A stretch of DNA of 44,242 nucleotides from Spirochaetia bacterium (GTDB lineage: Bacteria > Spirochaetota > Leptospiria > Turneriellales > JAOUOS01), in NCBI GenBank assembly GCA_029880285.1, contig JAOUOS010000026.1:1-44242 (forward strand). Direction: 5' to 3'. The notes under the pieces were generated by a model. It searched no databases and was not told the origin of the DNA. It worked only from the letters and a program-made list of their open reading frames with translations. A program made the translations under genes and the position numbers. Shown here one piece after another: positions 1 through 9,982 of the stretch; position 1 is the stretch's first letter; every line of letters starts with the position of its first letter.

Positions 1-1
1 A

Positions 2-3000
2 TGTAAGTCTGATTGTACTGTTGCTGCATGCGGTGATAGTAAGATAAATAATACCGCGGGTGAATCATGTGATGATGGTGTTGAAAGCGCGTCATGTAAT
101 TCTGATTGCACAGTTGCTTCATGCGGTGATAGTAAGATAAATAATACCGCGGGTGAAGTATGCGATGATGGTGTTGAAAGCGCGTCATGTAATTCTGATT
201 GCACAGTTGCTTCATGCGGTGATAGTAAGATAAATAATACCGCGGGTGAATCATGTGATGATGGTAATTCATTAACTGAAACTTGTTTATATGGTGAGAC
301 ATCGTGTACAGTTTGCGATAATTTATGCAATTCAGTTGCTGGTATAATTTCTGGTTATTGCGGTGATAATTTAATAAATGGTATTGAATCATGCGATGAT
401 GGTGTTGAAAGCGCGTCATGTAATTCTGATTGTACAGTTGCTGCATGCGGTGATAGTAAGATAAATAATACCGCGGGTGAATCATGTGATGATGGTAATT
501 CATTAACTGAAACTTGTTTATATGGTGAGACATCGTGTACAGTTTGCGATAATTTATGCAATTCAGTTGCTGGTGTTGTAATTGGTTATTGCGGCGATAG
601 TTTAATAAATGGTATTGAATCATGCGATGATGGTGTTGAAAGCGCGTCATGTAATTCTGATTGTACAGTTGCTGCATGCGGTGATAGTAAGATAAATAAT
701 ACCGCGGGTGAATCATGTGATGTGGGTCTATATGATACATCATACTGTAATGCGTCTGTTTGTTCTACAACCATAGCTTGTGGTGATGGTATTATAAATA
801 CGGCAACAGGTGAGCAATGTGACGATAACAATACAAATGACGGCGATGGCTGTAGTTCATTATGCGTTGATGAAACTGGCTTTATACAAATTACACCAGG
901 AATGAATCATACGGTAGCCATAAAAGCAGACGGAACTCTTTGGGCATGGGGAAATAATGATTATGGCCAGCTTGGCGATGGTACAAAAAGTGAACGTTCT
1001 GTGCCTATTCAAATTGGCTACGGTAATAATTGGAGTAAAATTTCAGCAGGTTTTTACCACTCACTGGCTATCAAAACAGATGGAACTCTTTGGGCGTGGG
1101 GTAAAAATTTTTCTGGCCGGCTCGGTGATGGCACAACAACTGATAGATATGCACCAGTTCAAATTGGTAGTGCAACAAATTGGAATTATATTTCTGCGGG
1201 AGGTTTTCATTCAATGGCATTGAATTCAAATGGGGAAATTTATGCTTGGGGATATAATGCTTATGGTCAGCTTGGCAATGGTTCTGTATCAAATCTGTTA
1301 ATCCCTACTAAAATAGGCACAGCCGCATGGGTTGATATATCTTGCGGCGAGAATTTTTCAACGGGAATACAAAGTGATGGAACCCTTTGGGCATGGGGAA
1401 GAAATAATTATGGTCAGTTAGGTGATAATAGTACTGTTAATGTGACCACAGGGCCTGCTAAAATAGGCACACTTACTACATGGATAAAAGTATCGGCGGG
1501 GGCTTTTCATGTGATAGCTCTGCAGTCTTCTGGCGGTAATACTACCCTTTGGTCATGGGGTAATAATGAGTATGGTCAATTAGGGCAAAATATTGCGATA
1601 GACGCTGGGTCAGCATGCGCATCTGGTAATAACTGTATTTTGTCACCGGCTCAAGAATCGACTTTATCTAATAACTGGCAAAATATAGATGCGGGTGGTT
1701 TCCATAATATGGCAACTCAATCTGATGGTACTCTTTGGGTCTGGGGTTTCAATGGATGGGGTATATTAGGTAATGGAACACAAACGCATGAAAGACAACC
1801 TATAAAACCATGGAACAATAATACATGGAACATTATATCTGCTGGAGCATACCATTCAACAGCAATTTTAAATGACGGAATGATACTTTTGTGGGGTTGG
1901 GGAAGAGATGGTCAGCTTGGCGATGGTGATATGATAACATGGTTAATACCAACCACAGTATCATATTTAAATAAAATGATAATACCGGGGCAAATAGGCA
2001 CAAATAATACATGGCAGTCTATTTCAACAGGCGGCAGCCATACACTTGCTATTAAAAGTGATGGTACATTATGGGCTTGGGGCGAGAACTCATCCGGTCA
2101 GCTTGGTGACGGTACGACAATTAATAGAGATACACCGGATCAAATTGGTACCGATACTAATTGGCAATTTGTTTCAGCAGGCGGTTCATATTCGGGAGGT
2201 TTTAGCATAGCCATAAAAACTAATGGCACATTATGGGCTTGGGGTGATAACTGGAATGGCCAGCTTGGTAACGGTACAACGACTGACAATCATACACCTA
2301 TTCAAATTGGTACTGATACAAATTGGCAGTTCATATCAACAGGAAAAGATGAGTTAAAAGGATATACGATGGCCATAAAAACTAATGGTACGTTATGGGC
2401 TTGGGGTGATAACTGGAATGGCCAGCTTGGTGATGGAACGACAACTGATAGATATACACCTGTTCAAATTGGCACCGATACCGATTGGCAGTCGGTTTAC
2501 GCCAGCAAATCGTATTCAGCTAATACATTTGCCATTAAAAGTAACGGTACTTTATGGGGGTGGGGTTATAATAGCGGTTATAATCTTGGTCTTGGTAATA
2601 ACAGTACTTACAAAACTCCCATGCAAATTGGTACAGATACTAATTGGGTATCTATAGATAATGGCGGCGAAGGTACTTCTTACGATGAATATACTATTGG
2701 TTTAAAAAATGACGGTACTCTATGGACATGGGGCTATTTTGGTTATAATGTTTGTACCGGTCTAATAACATATGATTATTCTATAAAACAAATAGGTACC
2801 GATAATAATTGGCTGACTGTTACTGCTGGGGCGAATTATTTGCTCGCTAAAAAAACAGATAATTCACTTTGGGCATGTGGTTCTAATGAGTATGGTCAAT
2901 TGGGTATGGGTGATTATAACAATAGAGATTTACTTATTAAATTAAATAATGATACTAATTGGAATATAATAAGCGTCGGTTTTTTTCATTCGATTGCCCA

Positions 3001-3067
3001 AAAAACAGATAATACTATATGGTCATGGGGTTCTTTTACCGATGGAAAACTCGGAAGGTATGAATAA
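2..3067 (+). CDS. Giant DUF4215 / RCC1-repeat surface protein, 5' end outside window
   Basis: The frame is open from base 2, so the start lies upstream and about 1021 residues are visible. Up to about base 870 it encodes tandem cysteine-rich units with the CGD...N..GE.CDDG signature of DUF4215 (Myxococcus-type cysteine-rich) repeats. From about base 890 to the stop there are 14 RCC1-type repeats, recognisable by GTLWAWG followed by [12 protein letters not shown] strings spaced 50-60 residues apart. RCC1 repeats build seven-bladed beta-propellers, so 14 units fit two propellers. The protein is probably exported and surface-exposed, with the Cys-rich part as a stalk; this is inference, since the signal peptide is not in the window. 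No catalytic motif is visible and the ligand is unknown. The last repeat ends right at the stop, so there is no C-terminal anchor. Confidence 0.85.
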   Translation, partial: CKSDCTVAACGDSKINNTAGESCDDGVESASCNSDCTVASCGDSKINNTAGEVCDDGVESASCNSDCTVASCGDSKINNTAGESCDDGNSLTETCLYGETSCTVCDNLCNSVAGIISGYCGDNLINGIESCDDGVESASCNSDCTVAACGDSKINNTAGESCDDGNSLTETCLYGETSCTVCDNLCNSVAGVVIGYCGDSLINGIESCDDGVESASCNSDCTVAACGDSKINNTAGESCDVGLYDTSYCNASVCSTTIACGDGIINTATGEQCDDNNTNDGDGCSSLCVDETGFIQITPGMNHTVAIKADGTLWAWGNNDYGQLGDGTKSERSVPIQIGYGNNWSKISAGFYHSLAIKTDGTLWAWGKNFSGRLGDGTTTDRYAPVQIGSATNWNYISAGGFHSMALNSNGEIYAWGYNAYGQLGNGSVSNLLIPTKIGTAAWVDISCGENFSTGIQSDGTLWAWGRNNYGQLGDNSTVNVTTGPAKIGTLTTWIKVSAGAFHVIALQSSGGNTTLWSWGNNEYGQLGQNIAIDAGSACASGNNCILSPAQESTLSNNWQNIDAGGFHNMATQSDGTLWVWGFNGWGILGNGTQTHERQPIKPWNNNTWNIISAGAYHSTAILNDGMILLWGWGRDGQLGDGDMITWLIPTTVSYLNKMIIPGQIGTNNTWQSISTGGSHTLAIKSDGTLWAWGENSSGQLGDGTTINRDTPDQIGTDTNWQFVSAGGSYSGGFSIAIKTNGTLWAWGDNWNGQLGNGTTTDNHTPIQIGTDTNWQFISTGKDELKGYTMAIKTNGTLWAWGDNWNGQLGDGTTTDRYTPVQIGTDTDWQSVYASKSYSANTFAIKSNGTLWGWGYNSGYNLGLGNNSTYKTPMQIGTDTNWVSIDNGGEGTSYDEYTIGLKNDGTLWTWGYFGYNVCTGLITYDYSIKQIGTDNNWLTVTAGANYLLAKKTDNSLWACGSNEYGQLGMGDYNNRDLLIKLNNDTNWNIISVGFFHSIAQKTDNTIWSWGSFTDGKLGRYE
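29..720 (+). repeat. Nested in-frame tandem repeats, 93-bp and 231-bp periods
   Basis: The string TGCGGTGATAGTAAGATAAA starts at 29, 122, 215, 446 and 677. The spacing is 93, 93, 231 and 231 bases, which equals 31 and 77 codons, so every unit keeps frame. The two 231-bp units (215-445 and 446-676) differ at only about 8 positions, clustered near their middle. The first two 93-bp units differ at about 3 positions. Near-identity at synonymous sites means recent duplication or ongoing homogenisation. The array continues past the left edge of the window. Confidence 0.9.
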
Positions 3068-3121
3068 TAAAAAATGATTTTCGTAAAAAGTTTTATATGT
3101 TAATTGAAAAAGGGGGTTAAG

Positions 3122-3427
3122 ATGTATAAAAATAAAATTGTAAAATTAATTAATGTGGTTGTTATTGCATCGGTTATAGGTTTTTGTGCTTATGTTGATA
3201 ATGGCGAAAAAATAAATTATGAAAGAATAGAAGAGAAAAAATTCGTTGACGAGGCTTTAAAGCGTGACTATGAGATTAAGTTTCAAGAAAAAATGAGGCA
3301 AAAGAAGAAGCGATTAAACGAACAAATTGATACAGAGAAAGGCGATATGTCTGCCGAAATGGAAAAATTAAAAATACTAAAAGAAAAAAATTTAATACAA
3401 TTTAAGGGCAATATAAATGAATTTTAG
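3122..3427 (+). CDS. Small predicted lipoprotein
   Basis: A 101-residue protein starts at ATG 3122, behind a GGGGGT ribosome site about six bases upstream; the more upstream TTG at 3104 overlaps that site. The N-terminus is basic (MYKNK), then hydrophobic, ending in IGFC, a plausible relaxed lipobox. The rest is highly charged (Lys/Glu) and probably one long helix. It begins 54 bases after the RCC1 gene, so co-transcription is possible. I do not recognise a family; its role might be a periplasmic tether or spacer, but nothing in the sequence proves that. Confidence 0.55.
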   Translation: MYKNKIVKLINVVVIASVIGFCAYVDNGEKINYERIEEKKFVDEALKRDYEIKFQEKMRQKKKRLNEQIDTEKGDMSAEMEKLKILKEKNLIQFKGNINEF

Positions 3428-3533
3428 AAAAAAGATAAGTTCAAACATATATATCTAAATAAAACTGACAACACCCGAGCCAATTCCTAAAAAAATATAA
3501 ACTTTACATAGCCGCAATAAAATAAAAACTGAT

Positions 3534-4541
3534 TTGGTGAAATTAGCCGTATCTGCGAAAAAAACAAGCGCGAAAACAAAAAATCTTCTTTCTATTGAAA
3601 ACCTGAAAACCGGGTTTCACACGCCAGAAGGCGATGTTACAGCGCTTCGGGGGGTTTCTCTTCATGTTAACGAAGGTGAAATTTTAGCCTTGGTAGGTGA
3701 ATCGGGCAGCGGCAAAACAATTACGGGGCTTTCGGCCTTAAAATTATTGGAACATCCGGCATATATTGAAAGCGGTTTTGTTAATTTTAACGGTGAAAAC
3801 ATATTAGAATATGACGAGCAGCAAATAATTAATTTTAGGGGATGTAAGGTTTCAATGATTTTTCAAGAACCAATGACAGCGCTAAACCCTGTTTTTACTA
3901 TTGGTTTTCAAATTTCAGAAGTGTTACAAACTCATCTTGGTATGGATAAAAAAGAAAGCATGAAAAAAGCGGTTGAACTTTTAAAGGATGTGGGTATTTC
4001 TGAACCCGCAATAAGAGTAAAAAACTATCCTTTTCAACTTTCAGGGGGTATGAGACAGCGCGCGATGATTGCCATGGCTTTGGCGGCCTCGCCAAAACTT
4101 TTAGTGGCCGATGAACCTACAACGGCTCTTGATGTTACCATACAGGCGCAAATACTTGCGCTCTTAAAAAATTTAAGCCGAAAAGAAAAAATGGCCATAC
4201 TATTAATAACGCATGATCTAGGTATTGTCGCCCAAATAGCCGATAGAGTGGCCGTCATGTACGGCGGAGATATAATGGAAACCGGCCCCGTAAAAGACGT
4301 TCTCGAAAAAAGAAAACATCCGTATACACGCGGATTATTTGAGTCTTTGCCCTCGGCTGTGGTGGTTAAGGGTAAGCAGTTAAAAAAACTAAAACCGATA
4401 CCAGGGCAGGTGCCTTCGTTGAAAGAAATGCCAGAGGGCTGTCCCTTCAGGGGAAGGTGCGATAAAGAAAAAAAAGAATGTGCCGAAGAAATAAAGTTAA
4501 AAACATCGGGTAAAAACCATAAATATAAATGTATTTATTGA
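3534..4541 (+). CDS. oppD: Oligopeptide/dipeptide ABC transporter ATPase (OppD/DppD type)
   Basis: This is the cytoplasmic ATPase that powers peptide import. Walker A GESGSGKT lies at residues 55-62, the ABC signature LSGGM at 169-173 and Walker B LLVADEP with DE at 193-194, followed by the D-loop TTALD. The C-terminus has the oligopeptide-transporter extension with GCPFRGRC and a further Cys, as in OppD/DppD, and the length of 335 matches the family. The start is TTG 3534 or the adjacent GTG 3537; neither has a clear ribosome site. The permeases follow at 7264 and 8274 with two unrelated genes between, and no OppF partner is seen. The solute-binding protein at 36756 may belong to the same importer. 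Confidence 0.93.
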   Translation: MVKLAVSAKKTSAKTKNLLSIENLKTGFHTPEGDVTALRGVSLHVNEGEILALVGESGSGKTITGLSALKLLEHPAYIESGFVNFNGENILEYDEQQIINFRGCKVSMIFQEPMTALNPVFTIGFQISEVLQTHLGMDKKESMKKAVELLKDVGISEPAIRVKNYPFQLSGGMRQRAMIAMALAASPKLLVADEPTTALDVTIQAQILALLKNLSRKEKMAILLITHDLGIVAQIADRVAVMYGGDIMETGPVKDVLEKRKHPYTRGLFESLPSAVVVKGKQLKKLKPIPGQVPSLKEMPEGCPFRGRCDKEKKECAEEIKLKTSGKNHKYKCIY

Positions 4542-4558
4542 TATAAAATTATTAAAAT

Positions 4559-4999
4559 ATGAAAAAGTATATTGTAATGGCAGATGGAGCGTCACGCGGC
4601 AATCCGGGAAAATCTTCACTGGGAGTAGTTTGTTTTTTTTTAGAAGATGAAAGTAATGTTCCTTCTTTAGAAGAATTTAAAAAGAACAACGAATCGACTG
4701 TTTTTAAAATAAGCAAAAGATTAGAAGACGGTACCAATAATGAAGCGGAATATCAGGCTTTAATAGAGGGCCTTTTTGAGTGCCAAAAAAGAGACATAAA
4801 ATCGCCTATTGTTTTTTTAGATTCAGAGCTTTTAGTAAGACAAATGAGCGGTATTTATAAAATAAAAAGCCCAAAGCTTAAAAATTACTATGAAAAAGCT
4901 TTTAATCTTATGAATGAATTAAAAGCAAAAATTTTACATGTTAAACGTGAAAAAAATAAAATTGCCGATTATCTGGCTAATATGGCGTTGGATAAATAA
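4559..4999 (+). CDS. Ribonuclease HI family protein
   Basis: RNase HI cleaves the RNA strand of RNA-DNA hybrids. The four acidic catalytic positions can be placed: Asp9 in DGASRGNPG, Glu64 in NNEAEYQAL, Asp88 in LDSELLVRQ and Asp137 in IADYLAN. The length of 146 fits the short bacterial/archaeal-like RNase HI class, which lacks the E. coli basic protrusion. It starts 17 bases after oppD and ends 3 bases before the helicase gene, so the three are probably one transcript. Pairing with a DinG-type helicase suggests a job in removing R-loops or primers; that is inference. Confidence 0.88.
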   Translation: MKKYIVMADGASRGNPGKSSLGVVCFFLEDESNVPSLEEFKKNNESTVFKISKRLEDGTNNEAEYQALIEGLFECQKRDIKSPIVFLDSELLVRQMSGIYKIKSPKLKNYYEKAFNLMNELKAKILHVKREKNKIADYLANMALDK

Positions 5000-5002
5000 A
5001 AA

Positions 5003-7150
5003 ATGGATTTATTTTTAGAAGAAAAAAAAGAAAACGAAGAAATTTTTAAGCGTACTTTGCCGCCCTGGGTTAAAACCCCGGGAAACCTAACAAATATAAA
5101 AGCAGAAGATATTCCCGTTGATTTAATTATTGAAAGCGCTTTTGAGCTTTTAAGCAAATCTTTTAAGAATTATAAAACGCGTGTTTTTCAAATTCAAATG
5201 TCAAAAAATATTTTAAAAAACTTAGTTGAAGATAAAACAACGGTACTTGAAGCGGGAACAGGTATTGGTAAATCTTTCGCGTATCTTATCGCGGCCTTTG
5301 CCTATTCTTATTTAACCGGCGAAAGGGTAATTATATCAACCGAGACAAAGGGCCTTCAGCTTCAGCTTTACGAAAAAGATTTGCCTATTTTAGCCGAGGC
5401 ATTATTTATAAAAAAAGAATACGAACTTGCTCTTGGTAGCAACAATTATTTATGTAAACTTCGTTATGAAGAAACTTTTCAAACCGGCAAATTTACGGGA
5501 CTTATTAATAAAACTATGCAGAAGTCTTTTCACGGCTGGGCAGCAAATGTATTAAACGATGAAAATAAACATGGACATGTTTATGAGTTGGATAAAAATT
5601 ACCCTGCTGATTTTTGGCGTATGGTAAGCCGCGATTCTGACGGATGCCCCGGGGGCAAGTGCGTTTTTTTTTCAAAGTGTAATTATTACCGGGCTAAAAA
5701 AATATGGGGCAGGGCTCGCATCATTGTAACTAATCATCATTTAACGCTTTTTAATTTATTAAATGAAAGAAAAACTCTGCCAACTTATGAAGCCTGTATT
5801 CTTGATGAGGCTCATGGGTTTATAAAAACCGGGTTTGATATTTTTTCACTTTCTTTTTCAAATCATTATTTAAGTGATCAAAAAAAAATAATACAAAGGT
5901 TCTTAAAAGAAAATTCAAATATATCTGAAAAAACTGAAAATGGAGTTTCTGATTTATTAAAATCAACTGAAAAAAAATGGGATTTATTTTTTTCAAATTG
6001 GGAGACCTCCTTAAATTTAAATTTTGCCGATAACGAAACCCGTATAATAGACGGTAAAAATAAAGTTGATTCTAAAGAATTAATAGAAAATATTAACAGC
6101 ATAAGAACATATTGTTCTGAAGCAAAAGAAGAAACGGAAGATTCTTTGGCACTAAATGGGTTAAATTCAATTACAAAAAGTCTGGGGCAGGCAGTTTTAT
6201 TTCTTGAAAGATTTCAAAAAATGGATAATGAAAACAATGTTTATTGGGCAGATAAAAAAACAAACAGTTTTCTATTAAAAACTTGTAGGTTAATGCTTGG
6301 CGACGAACTTTATGAACTTATGCCCGAAACCAAAGTATGGTTAAGCGCTACGCTTGGCTACTGGCCGTATTCTTATTTGCCAAATTCTTCAAGAGAAATT
6401 ATTCAAAAAGGATATTTTAATCATTTTTTAAACGAAGCGATGCCTGAATCTGAAAAAGAAAACTTAAACATGCAGTTATACGCTTCACCTTTCGATTACG
6501 AAAAAAACTGTATGCTTTATGTACCGGGCGAAGTTCAGGAACCCCAGTGGAACGCGTCAGATTTTGAAAAAAGAAAGTATGAAGATTCACTTTACAAAGA
6601 AATAAAACAACTTTTAAAATTGTCAAACGGCGGAGCTCTTATTCTTTTTACTTCTCACTATATGCTGAATGTTATTACCGAAAAATTACAGGAAAATACT
6701 GATTTTCAAATATTCTCTCAGGCCGACTGGGGAGCCGAAAAAGCTCTTTCTCTTTTTAGAGAAAATCCTGACAGTGTTTTATTAGGAGCAAACTCTTATT
6801 GGCAGGGTATTGATATAACAGGATTTCATCTTCGCATGTTAATTATTGTAAAGCTGATGTTTACGCCGCCCGATGACCCTTTGTTTAAGGCAAAGTGCGA
6901 CCGCCTTGAGGCCCAAAATAAAAAACCTTTTTTTGAGCTGTCACTGCCAAAAGCGGGCATTATGTTAAAACAGGCCTTTGGCCGCCTTATAAGAACCGAA
7001 ACCGATACAGGTGTTACGGCTATTTTAGACGGCAGAATATTAAAAAAATCTTACGGAAAAACTCTATTGGCGAATCTGCCGGCTGTAGAAATGGTAACAA
7101 ATTTTCAGACTTTATCGAGCAAAGTAAGAGAGAAAAAAATTTATAAATAA
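5003..7150 (+). CDS. DinG/XPD-family iron-sulfur DNA helicase
   Basis: This is a superfamily 2 ATP-dependent 5'-3' helicase of the DinG/YoaA/XPD type. Walker A EAGTGIGKS is at residues 83-91 and the DEAH box at 268-271. Between them lie four cysteines (151, 215, 220, 226) in the positions that bind the 4Fe-4S cluster in this family. Late motifs include GANSYWQGIDITG and the C-terminal AFGRLIRTETDTG (motif VI, QxxGRxIR). It has no N-terminal exonuclease domain, unlike some Gram-positive DinG. 715 residues is normal. The start codon is ATG, three bases after the RNase HI stop. YoaA rather than DinG cannot be excluded. Confidence 0.9.
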   Translation: MDLFLEEKKENEEIFKRTLPPWVKTPGNLTNIKAEDIPVDLIIESAFELLSKSFKNYKTRVFQIQMSKNILKNLVEDKTTVLEAGTGIGKSFAYLIAAFAYSYLTGERVIISTETKGLQLQLYEKDLPILAEALFIKKEYELALGSNNYLCKLRYEETFQTGKFTGLINKTMQKSFHGWAANVLNDENKHGHVYELDKNYPADFWRMVSRDSDGCPGGKCVFFSKCNYYRAKKIWGRARIIVTNHHLTLFNLLNERKTLPTYEACILDEAHGFIKTGFDIFSLSFSNHYLSDQKKIIQRFLKENSNISEKTENGVSDLLKSTEKKWDLFFSNWETSLNLNFADNETRIIDGKNKVDSKELIENINSIRTYCSEAKEETEDSLALNGLNSITKSLGQAVLFLERFQKMDNENNVYWADKKTNSFLLKTCRLMLGDELYELMPETKVWLSATLGYWPYSYLPNSSREIIQKGYFNHFLNEAMPESEKENLNMQLYASPFDYEKNCMLYVPGEVQEPQWNASDFEKRKYEDSLYKEIKQLLKLSNGGALILFTSHYMLNVITEKLQENTDFQIFSQADWGAEKALSLFRENPDSVLLGANSYWQGIDITGFHLRMLIIVKLMFTPPDDPLFKAKCDRLEAQNKKPFFELSLPKAGIMLKQAFGRLIRTETDTGVTAILDGRILKKSYGKTLLANLPAVEMVTNFQTLSSKVREKKIYK

Positions 7151-7162
7151 ACTAAAAGGGTG

Positions 7163-7184
7163 TTTGAGGGGCTTGCCCCTCAAA
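7163..7184. other. Perfect GC-rich inverted repeat between helicase and permease genes
   Basis: TTTGAGGGGC is followed by TT and its exact reverse complement GCCCCTCAAA, then more A. It is much richer in G+C than its surroundings. It could fold as a hairpin at the 3' end of the helicase transcript, but the + strand lacks a following T run, so it is not a classical terminator. Its lead-in (AAAAGGGTGTTTGAGGGG) resembles the G-rich tail of the repeats at cinA (30046 and 30913). Confidence 0.5.
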
Positions 7185-7263
7185 AAAATAGAATCCATCC
7201 GCTTTTTAGTTGACCGCCCGCATAAAAAAAACTACCCGTGCCCGAAAGGTAAAAAACATCCGC

Positions 7264-8274
7264 GTGGCTCAAACTCTATATATATTAAAGCGAATTTTAT
7301 GGATGATACCAACGCTTATTGGTATTGTAACCATTACGTTTATTCTGGTTAAGATGAGACCAGACCCTGTTTCTATGAATGCTTTTAGCGCCGAGGGAAT
7401 GAAAGAGTCTTCGGCATCAGAAAAATATATGGAAGACATGCGAAAATATTTTGGCGATGATAAGCCTTTGTATGTGCAGTATTTTAAAACATTTAAAAAT
7501 CTTTTAACTCTTGATCTAGGTACAAGCCGCATAGACCATAAACCGGTAACCGAAAAAATTGCCGAAGCATTGCCCATTACACTGGCTTTGAATATTATTA
7601 CAATTTTTATCGTATATCTTATATCTGTACCGCTGGGGGTTTTTTCGGCTTTAAATGATTCTTCAAACTGGGATAATTTTGTTACGTTTATTCTTTATTT
7701 ATTATATTCCCTGCCCAGTTTTTGGGTAGCGCTTTTATTAATTAAATACTTATCGGGCGGCGATTATTTAAATTTATTCCCATTGGCGGGTCTTAGTAGC
7801 GTTGGTTATGATGAATTTTCTTTGTGGCAAAAATGGCAAGATTTAATGTGGCACTTGTTTTTACCGATAGTCGTATCGGTTTATGGATCATTTGCTTTCT
7901 TATCAAGATTTATTAAAAGCAGTTTTATGGAAGCCTTAAAATCAGATTATATAAGAACAGCAAAAGCAAAAGGTATGACCAAAAGAAGAGTAGTTTATAT
8001 TCATGCCATGAGAAATTCGTTAATACCCTTAATTACGCTAATGGCGGGTATTCTGCCCGAACTCTTTGCCGGCAGCGTTATTATTGAATCAATTTTTTCA
8101 ATTCCCGGAATGGGTAAGCTGGCTTTTGACAGCATACATAGTAACGATCACGCCGTTATTATAGCGGTTGTTTCATTTTCTTCATTTTTAACGCTTCTTG
8201 GTATTTTAATGTCTGATATAGGTTATACCCTTGTTGATCCCAGAATATCTTTTGAAAAAGAAGAGGCCGCCTGA
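7264..8274 (+). CDS. oppB: Peptide ABC transporter permease, OppB/DppB type
   Basis: Inner-membrane channel subunit of a peptide importer. It opens with the classic first helix (ILKRILWMIPTLIGI), has several further hydrophobic segments, and carries the cytoplasmic ATPase-coupling loop (EAL..DYIRTAKAKGMTKRRV) near residue 240. The C-terminus DPRISFE is typical. GTG 7264 gives MAQTLYILKR, the usual family N-terminus; the reading frame is open back to TTG 7210, so a longer form is possible. It overlaps the next gene by one base (TGATG), so translation is probably coupled. Confidence 0.9.
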   Translation: MAQTLYILKRILWMIPTLIGIVTITFILVKMRPDPVSMNAFSAEGMKESSASEKYMEDMRKYFGDDKPLYVQYFKTFKNLLTLDLGTSRIDHKPVTEKIAEALPITLALNIITIFIVYLISVPLGVFSALNDSSNWDNFVTFILYLLYSLPSFWVALLLIKYLSGGDYLNLFPLAGLSSVGYDEFSLWQKWQDLMWHLFLPIVVSVYGSFAFLSRFIKSSFMEALKSDYIRTAKAKGMTKRRVVYIHAMRNSLIPLITLMAGILPELFAGSVIIESIFSIPGMGKLAFDSIHSNDHAVIIAVVSFSSFLTLLGILMSDIGYTLVDPRISFEKEEAA

Positions 8275-9254
8275 TGATACCAAACCGAATGACAACTTTT
8301 GCTTATGTTATTATTATTTTATTTATTTTTATAGCAATATTTTCAAATTTTTTATCTTCATCTTTCCCTATTGTTTTATGGAACAATCAATCGGGACATG
8401 AACTTCCTGCGTCTCCGTTGCTTAAAGCTATGTTTTCAGAAAAAGAAAAAATAAAACTTGAAAACATTGATTTTAAAGAATTATCAAGGCAAAATAAAAT
8501 TTCTGCTGTTTACACTATAATACCATATTCTGCATATGAAAAGAACCTTGAAAAAATATTAGAGGCTCCCAGTTACGGCAGGTTTGGTAATTATCTGGGA
8601 ACCGATGAATTAGGCAGAGATGTTGCCGCCAGATTAATTCACGGGGCTAAAAACTCAATGATGGTCGGATTAATAGCCGTGGGTATATCACTTGTTTTTG
8701 GCATTATTATAGGCGCTCTCGCCGGATACTTTGGCGGTAAGGTTGATCTTATAATATCCAGAGTTATTGAAATTGTAATTTGTTTTCCCACGCTTATTTT
8801 AATTATGGCGGTACTGGCCATACTTAAACCATCGTTGTATAAAATAATGATTGTAATAGGTTTAACCCGTTGGACAGGTGTTGCCAGAGTCATAAGAGGT
8901 GAATTTTTGAAGCGAAAAAAAGAAGATTTTGTTATGGCGTCTCGTCTTGTGGGTGCCAGTCATTTAAGATTAATTTTTATTCATCTTCTGCCTAATTCTT
9001 TGGCTCCTGTAATTGTAATGACATCTTTTGGTGTGGCCAGTGTTGTTTTACTTGAGTCGGGTTTAAGTTTTCTTGGTATTGGTATTCAACTTCCCGAACC
9101 GTCATGGGGGCAAATATTAAACACCTCACGAGATTATATTGACTTTGCCTGGTGGCTAACTTTATATCCCGGTATTTTAATTTTTTTAACGGTTGTTTCT
9201 TATAATTTATTGGGCGATCATTTAAGAAAGGTTTTTAATCCCAGAGAAAGATAA
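8274..9254 (+). CDS. oppC: Peptide ABC transporter permease, OppC/DppC type
   Basis: Second channel subunit of the peptide importer. The start ATG overlaps the oppB stop. One N-terminal helix is followed by a periplasmic stretch of about 75 residues, then the family motif NYLGTDELGRDVAARLIHGA and the transporter domain with the coupling loop EDFVMASRLVGAS. It ends near LGDHLRKVFNPR, as OppC proteins do. 326 residues. It runs convergently into the lptE-like gene with a 7-base gap. Confidence 0.9.
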   Translation: MIPNRMTTFAYVIIILFIFIAIFSNFLSSSFPIVLWNNQSGHELPASPLLKAMFSEKEKIKLENIDFKELSRQNKISAVYTIIPYSAYEKNLEKILEAPSYGRFGNYLGTDELGRDVAARLIHGAKNSMMVGLIAVGISLVFGIIIGALAGYFGGKVDLIISRVIEIVICFPTLILIMAVLAILKPSLYKIMIVIGLTRWTGVARVIRGEFLKRKKEDFVMASRLVGASHLRLIFIHLLPNSLAPVIVMTSFGVASVVLLESGLSFLGIGIQLPEPSWGQILNTSRDYIDFAWWLTLYPGILIFLTVVSYNLLGDHLRKVFNPRER

Positions 9255-9261
9255 AAATAAA

Positions 9262-9975
9262 CTATTTTGTTAATTCTTCTATCATTTTATCCCGTTTTTC
9301 TTTAGGAAGATCTTTAGGCACAATTTTTTCAGCGTCTTCAATTTCAAAAAATCCCTGATTTTCTTTACTGGCTTCGTAACCCAGTTCCTTATCTGTTTTT
9401 AAACGGGTGTGCCAGCCTTCAAATACAGTTAGAGTAATTCTTTGCGCCAAGGTATCAAGCAGTCTCTCTATGGCTGTATATTCAGTTTCATGGGCAGAAT
9501 CTAAAATAGAGTATGAAGTATCATATCTTACGTATCTTTTTTCTAATAGCATAGCGTTGTCAATTTTAGGATTTATACGCACCCAAATTCTGGTTTGAAT
9601 TGTCATTAAAAATCGTTTGGGCTGTCCAAAATTATCAAAATAAGACGGAATATGTTTATATTGTTCTATATTGCCTAATAAAAGCAAATCTGCTTCTTTT
9701 TTATTATCAATAACTTTTAATCTACCGTCTAAGTTGAGTTCATTTCGTATTTTTTCTTTTAATCGTTCCGTTAAATGAGCGTGGTATGTAGAATTCGCAA
9801 AATTATAAACGTAAATGGTTTTATAATTTTGAGTTATTATTTCTTCGCCGTCAATAAATTCAAGAGGATTTTTAGATATAATATCTTCTTTTTTGTCGTC
9901 TTTTGATTGCGGTGTTGAACAAAAAGCCGAAGATAAAAGTAAAAAAGCAAAAATTATTTTTATAATATAATTCAT
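9262..9975 (-). CDS. LptE-like outer-membrane lipoprotein
   Basis: A 237-residue protein with a lipoprotein signal (hydrophobic run ending LSSAFC, Cys as lipidation site). The body resembles LptE (LPS-assembly lipoprotein): a strand ending in NFANST, then LTERLKEKIRNEL, then a KEADLLLLGNIEQY strand, and a C-terminal helix ERLLDTLAQRI followed by a Trp (EGW). LptE plugs the LptD barrel that delivers LPS to the outer leaflet. The assignment rests on pattern rather than strong motifs. It is downstream of the DUF4159 gene (8-base gap), probably in one operon. If right, the cell makes LPS or an LPS-like lipid. Confidence 0.65.
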   Translation of the reverse strand: MNYIIKIIFAFLLLSSAFCSTPQSKDDKKEDIISKNPLEFIDGEEIITQNYKTIYVYNFANSTYHAHLTERLKEKIRNELNLDGRLKVIDNKKEADLLLLGNIEQYKHIPSYFDNFGQPKRFLMTIQTRIWVRINPKIDNAMLLEKRYVRYDTSYSILDSAHETEYTAIERLLDTLAQRITLTVFEGWHTRLKTDKELGYEASKENQGFFEIEDAEKIVPKDLPKEKRDKMIEELTK

Positions 9976-9982
9976 TATATTT

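Noticed and set aside
29..720. Regular repeats that might look like a CRISPR array
   Set aside because: Periods of 93 and 231 bases, no unique spacers, and an uninterrupted reading frame with the DUF4215 cysteine pattern.
355..831. Repeated - strand frames opposite the DUF4215 array
   Set aside because: They repeat with the same period as the array and are antisense shadows of it.
7164..7352. 62-codon + strand frame before oppB
   Set aside because: It overlaps the hairpin and the start of oppB, has no ribosome site and no recognisable protein features.
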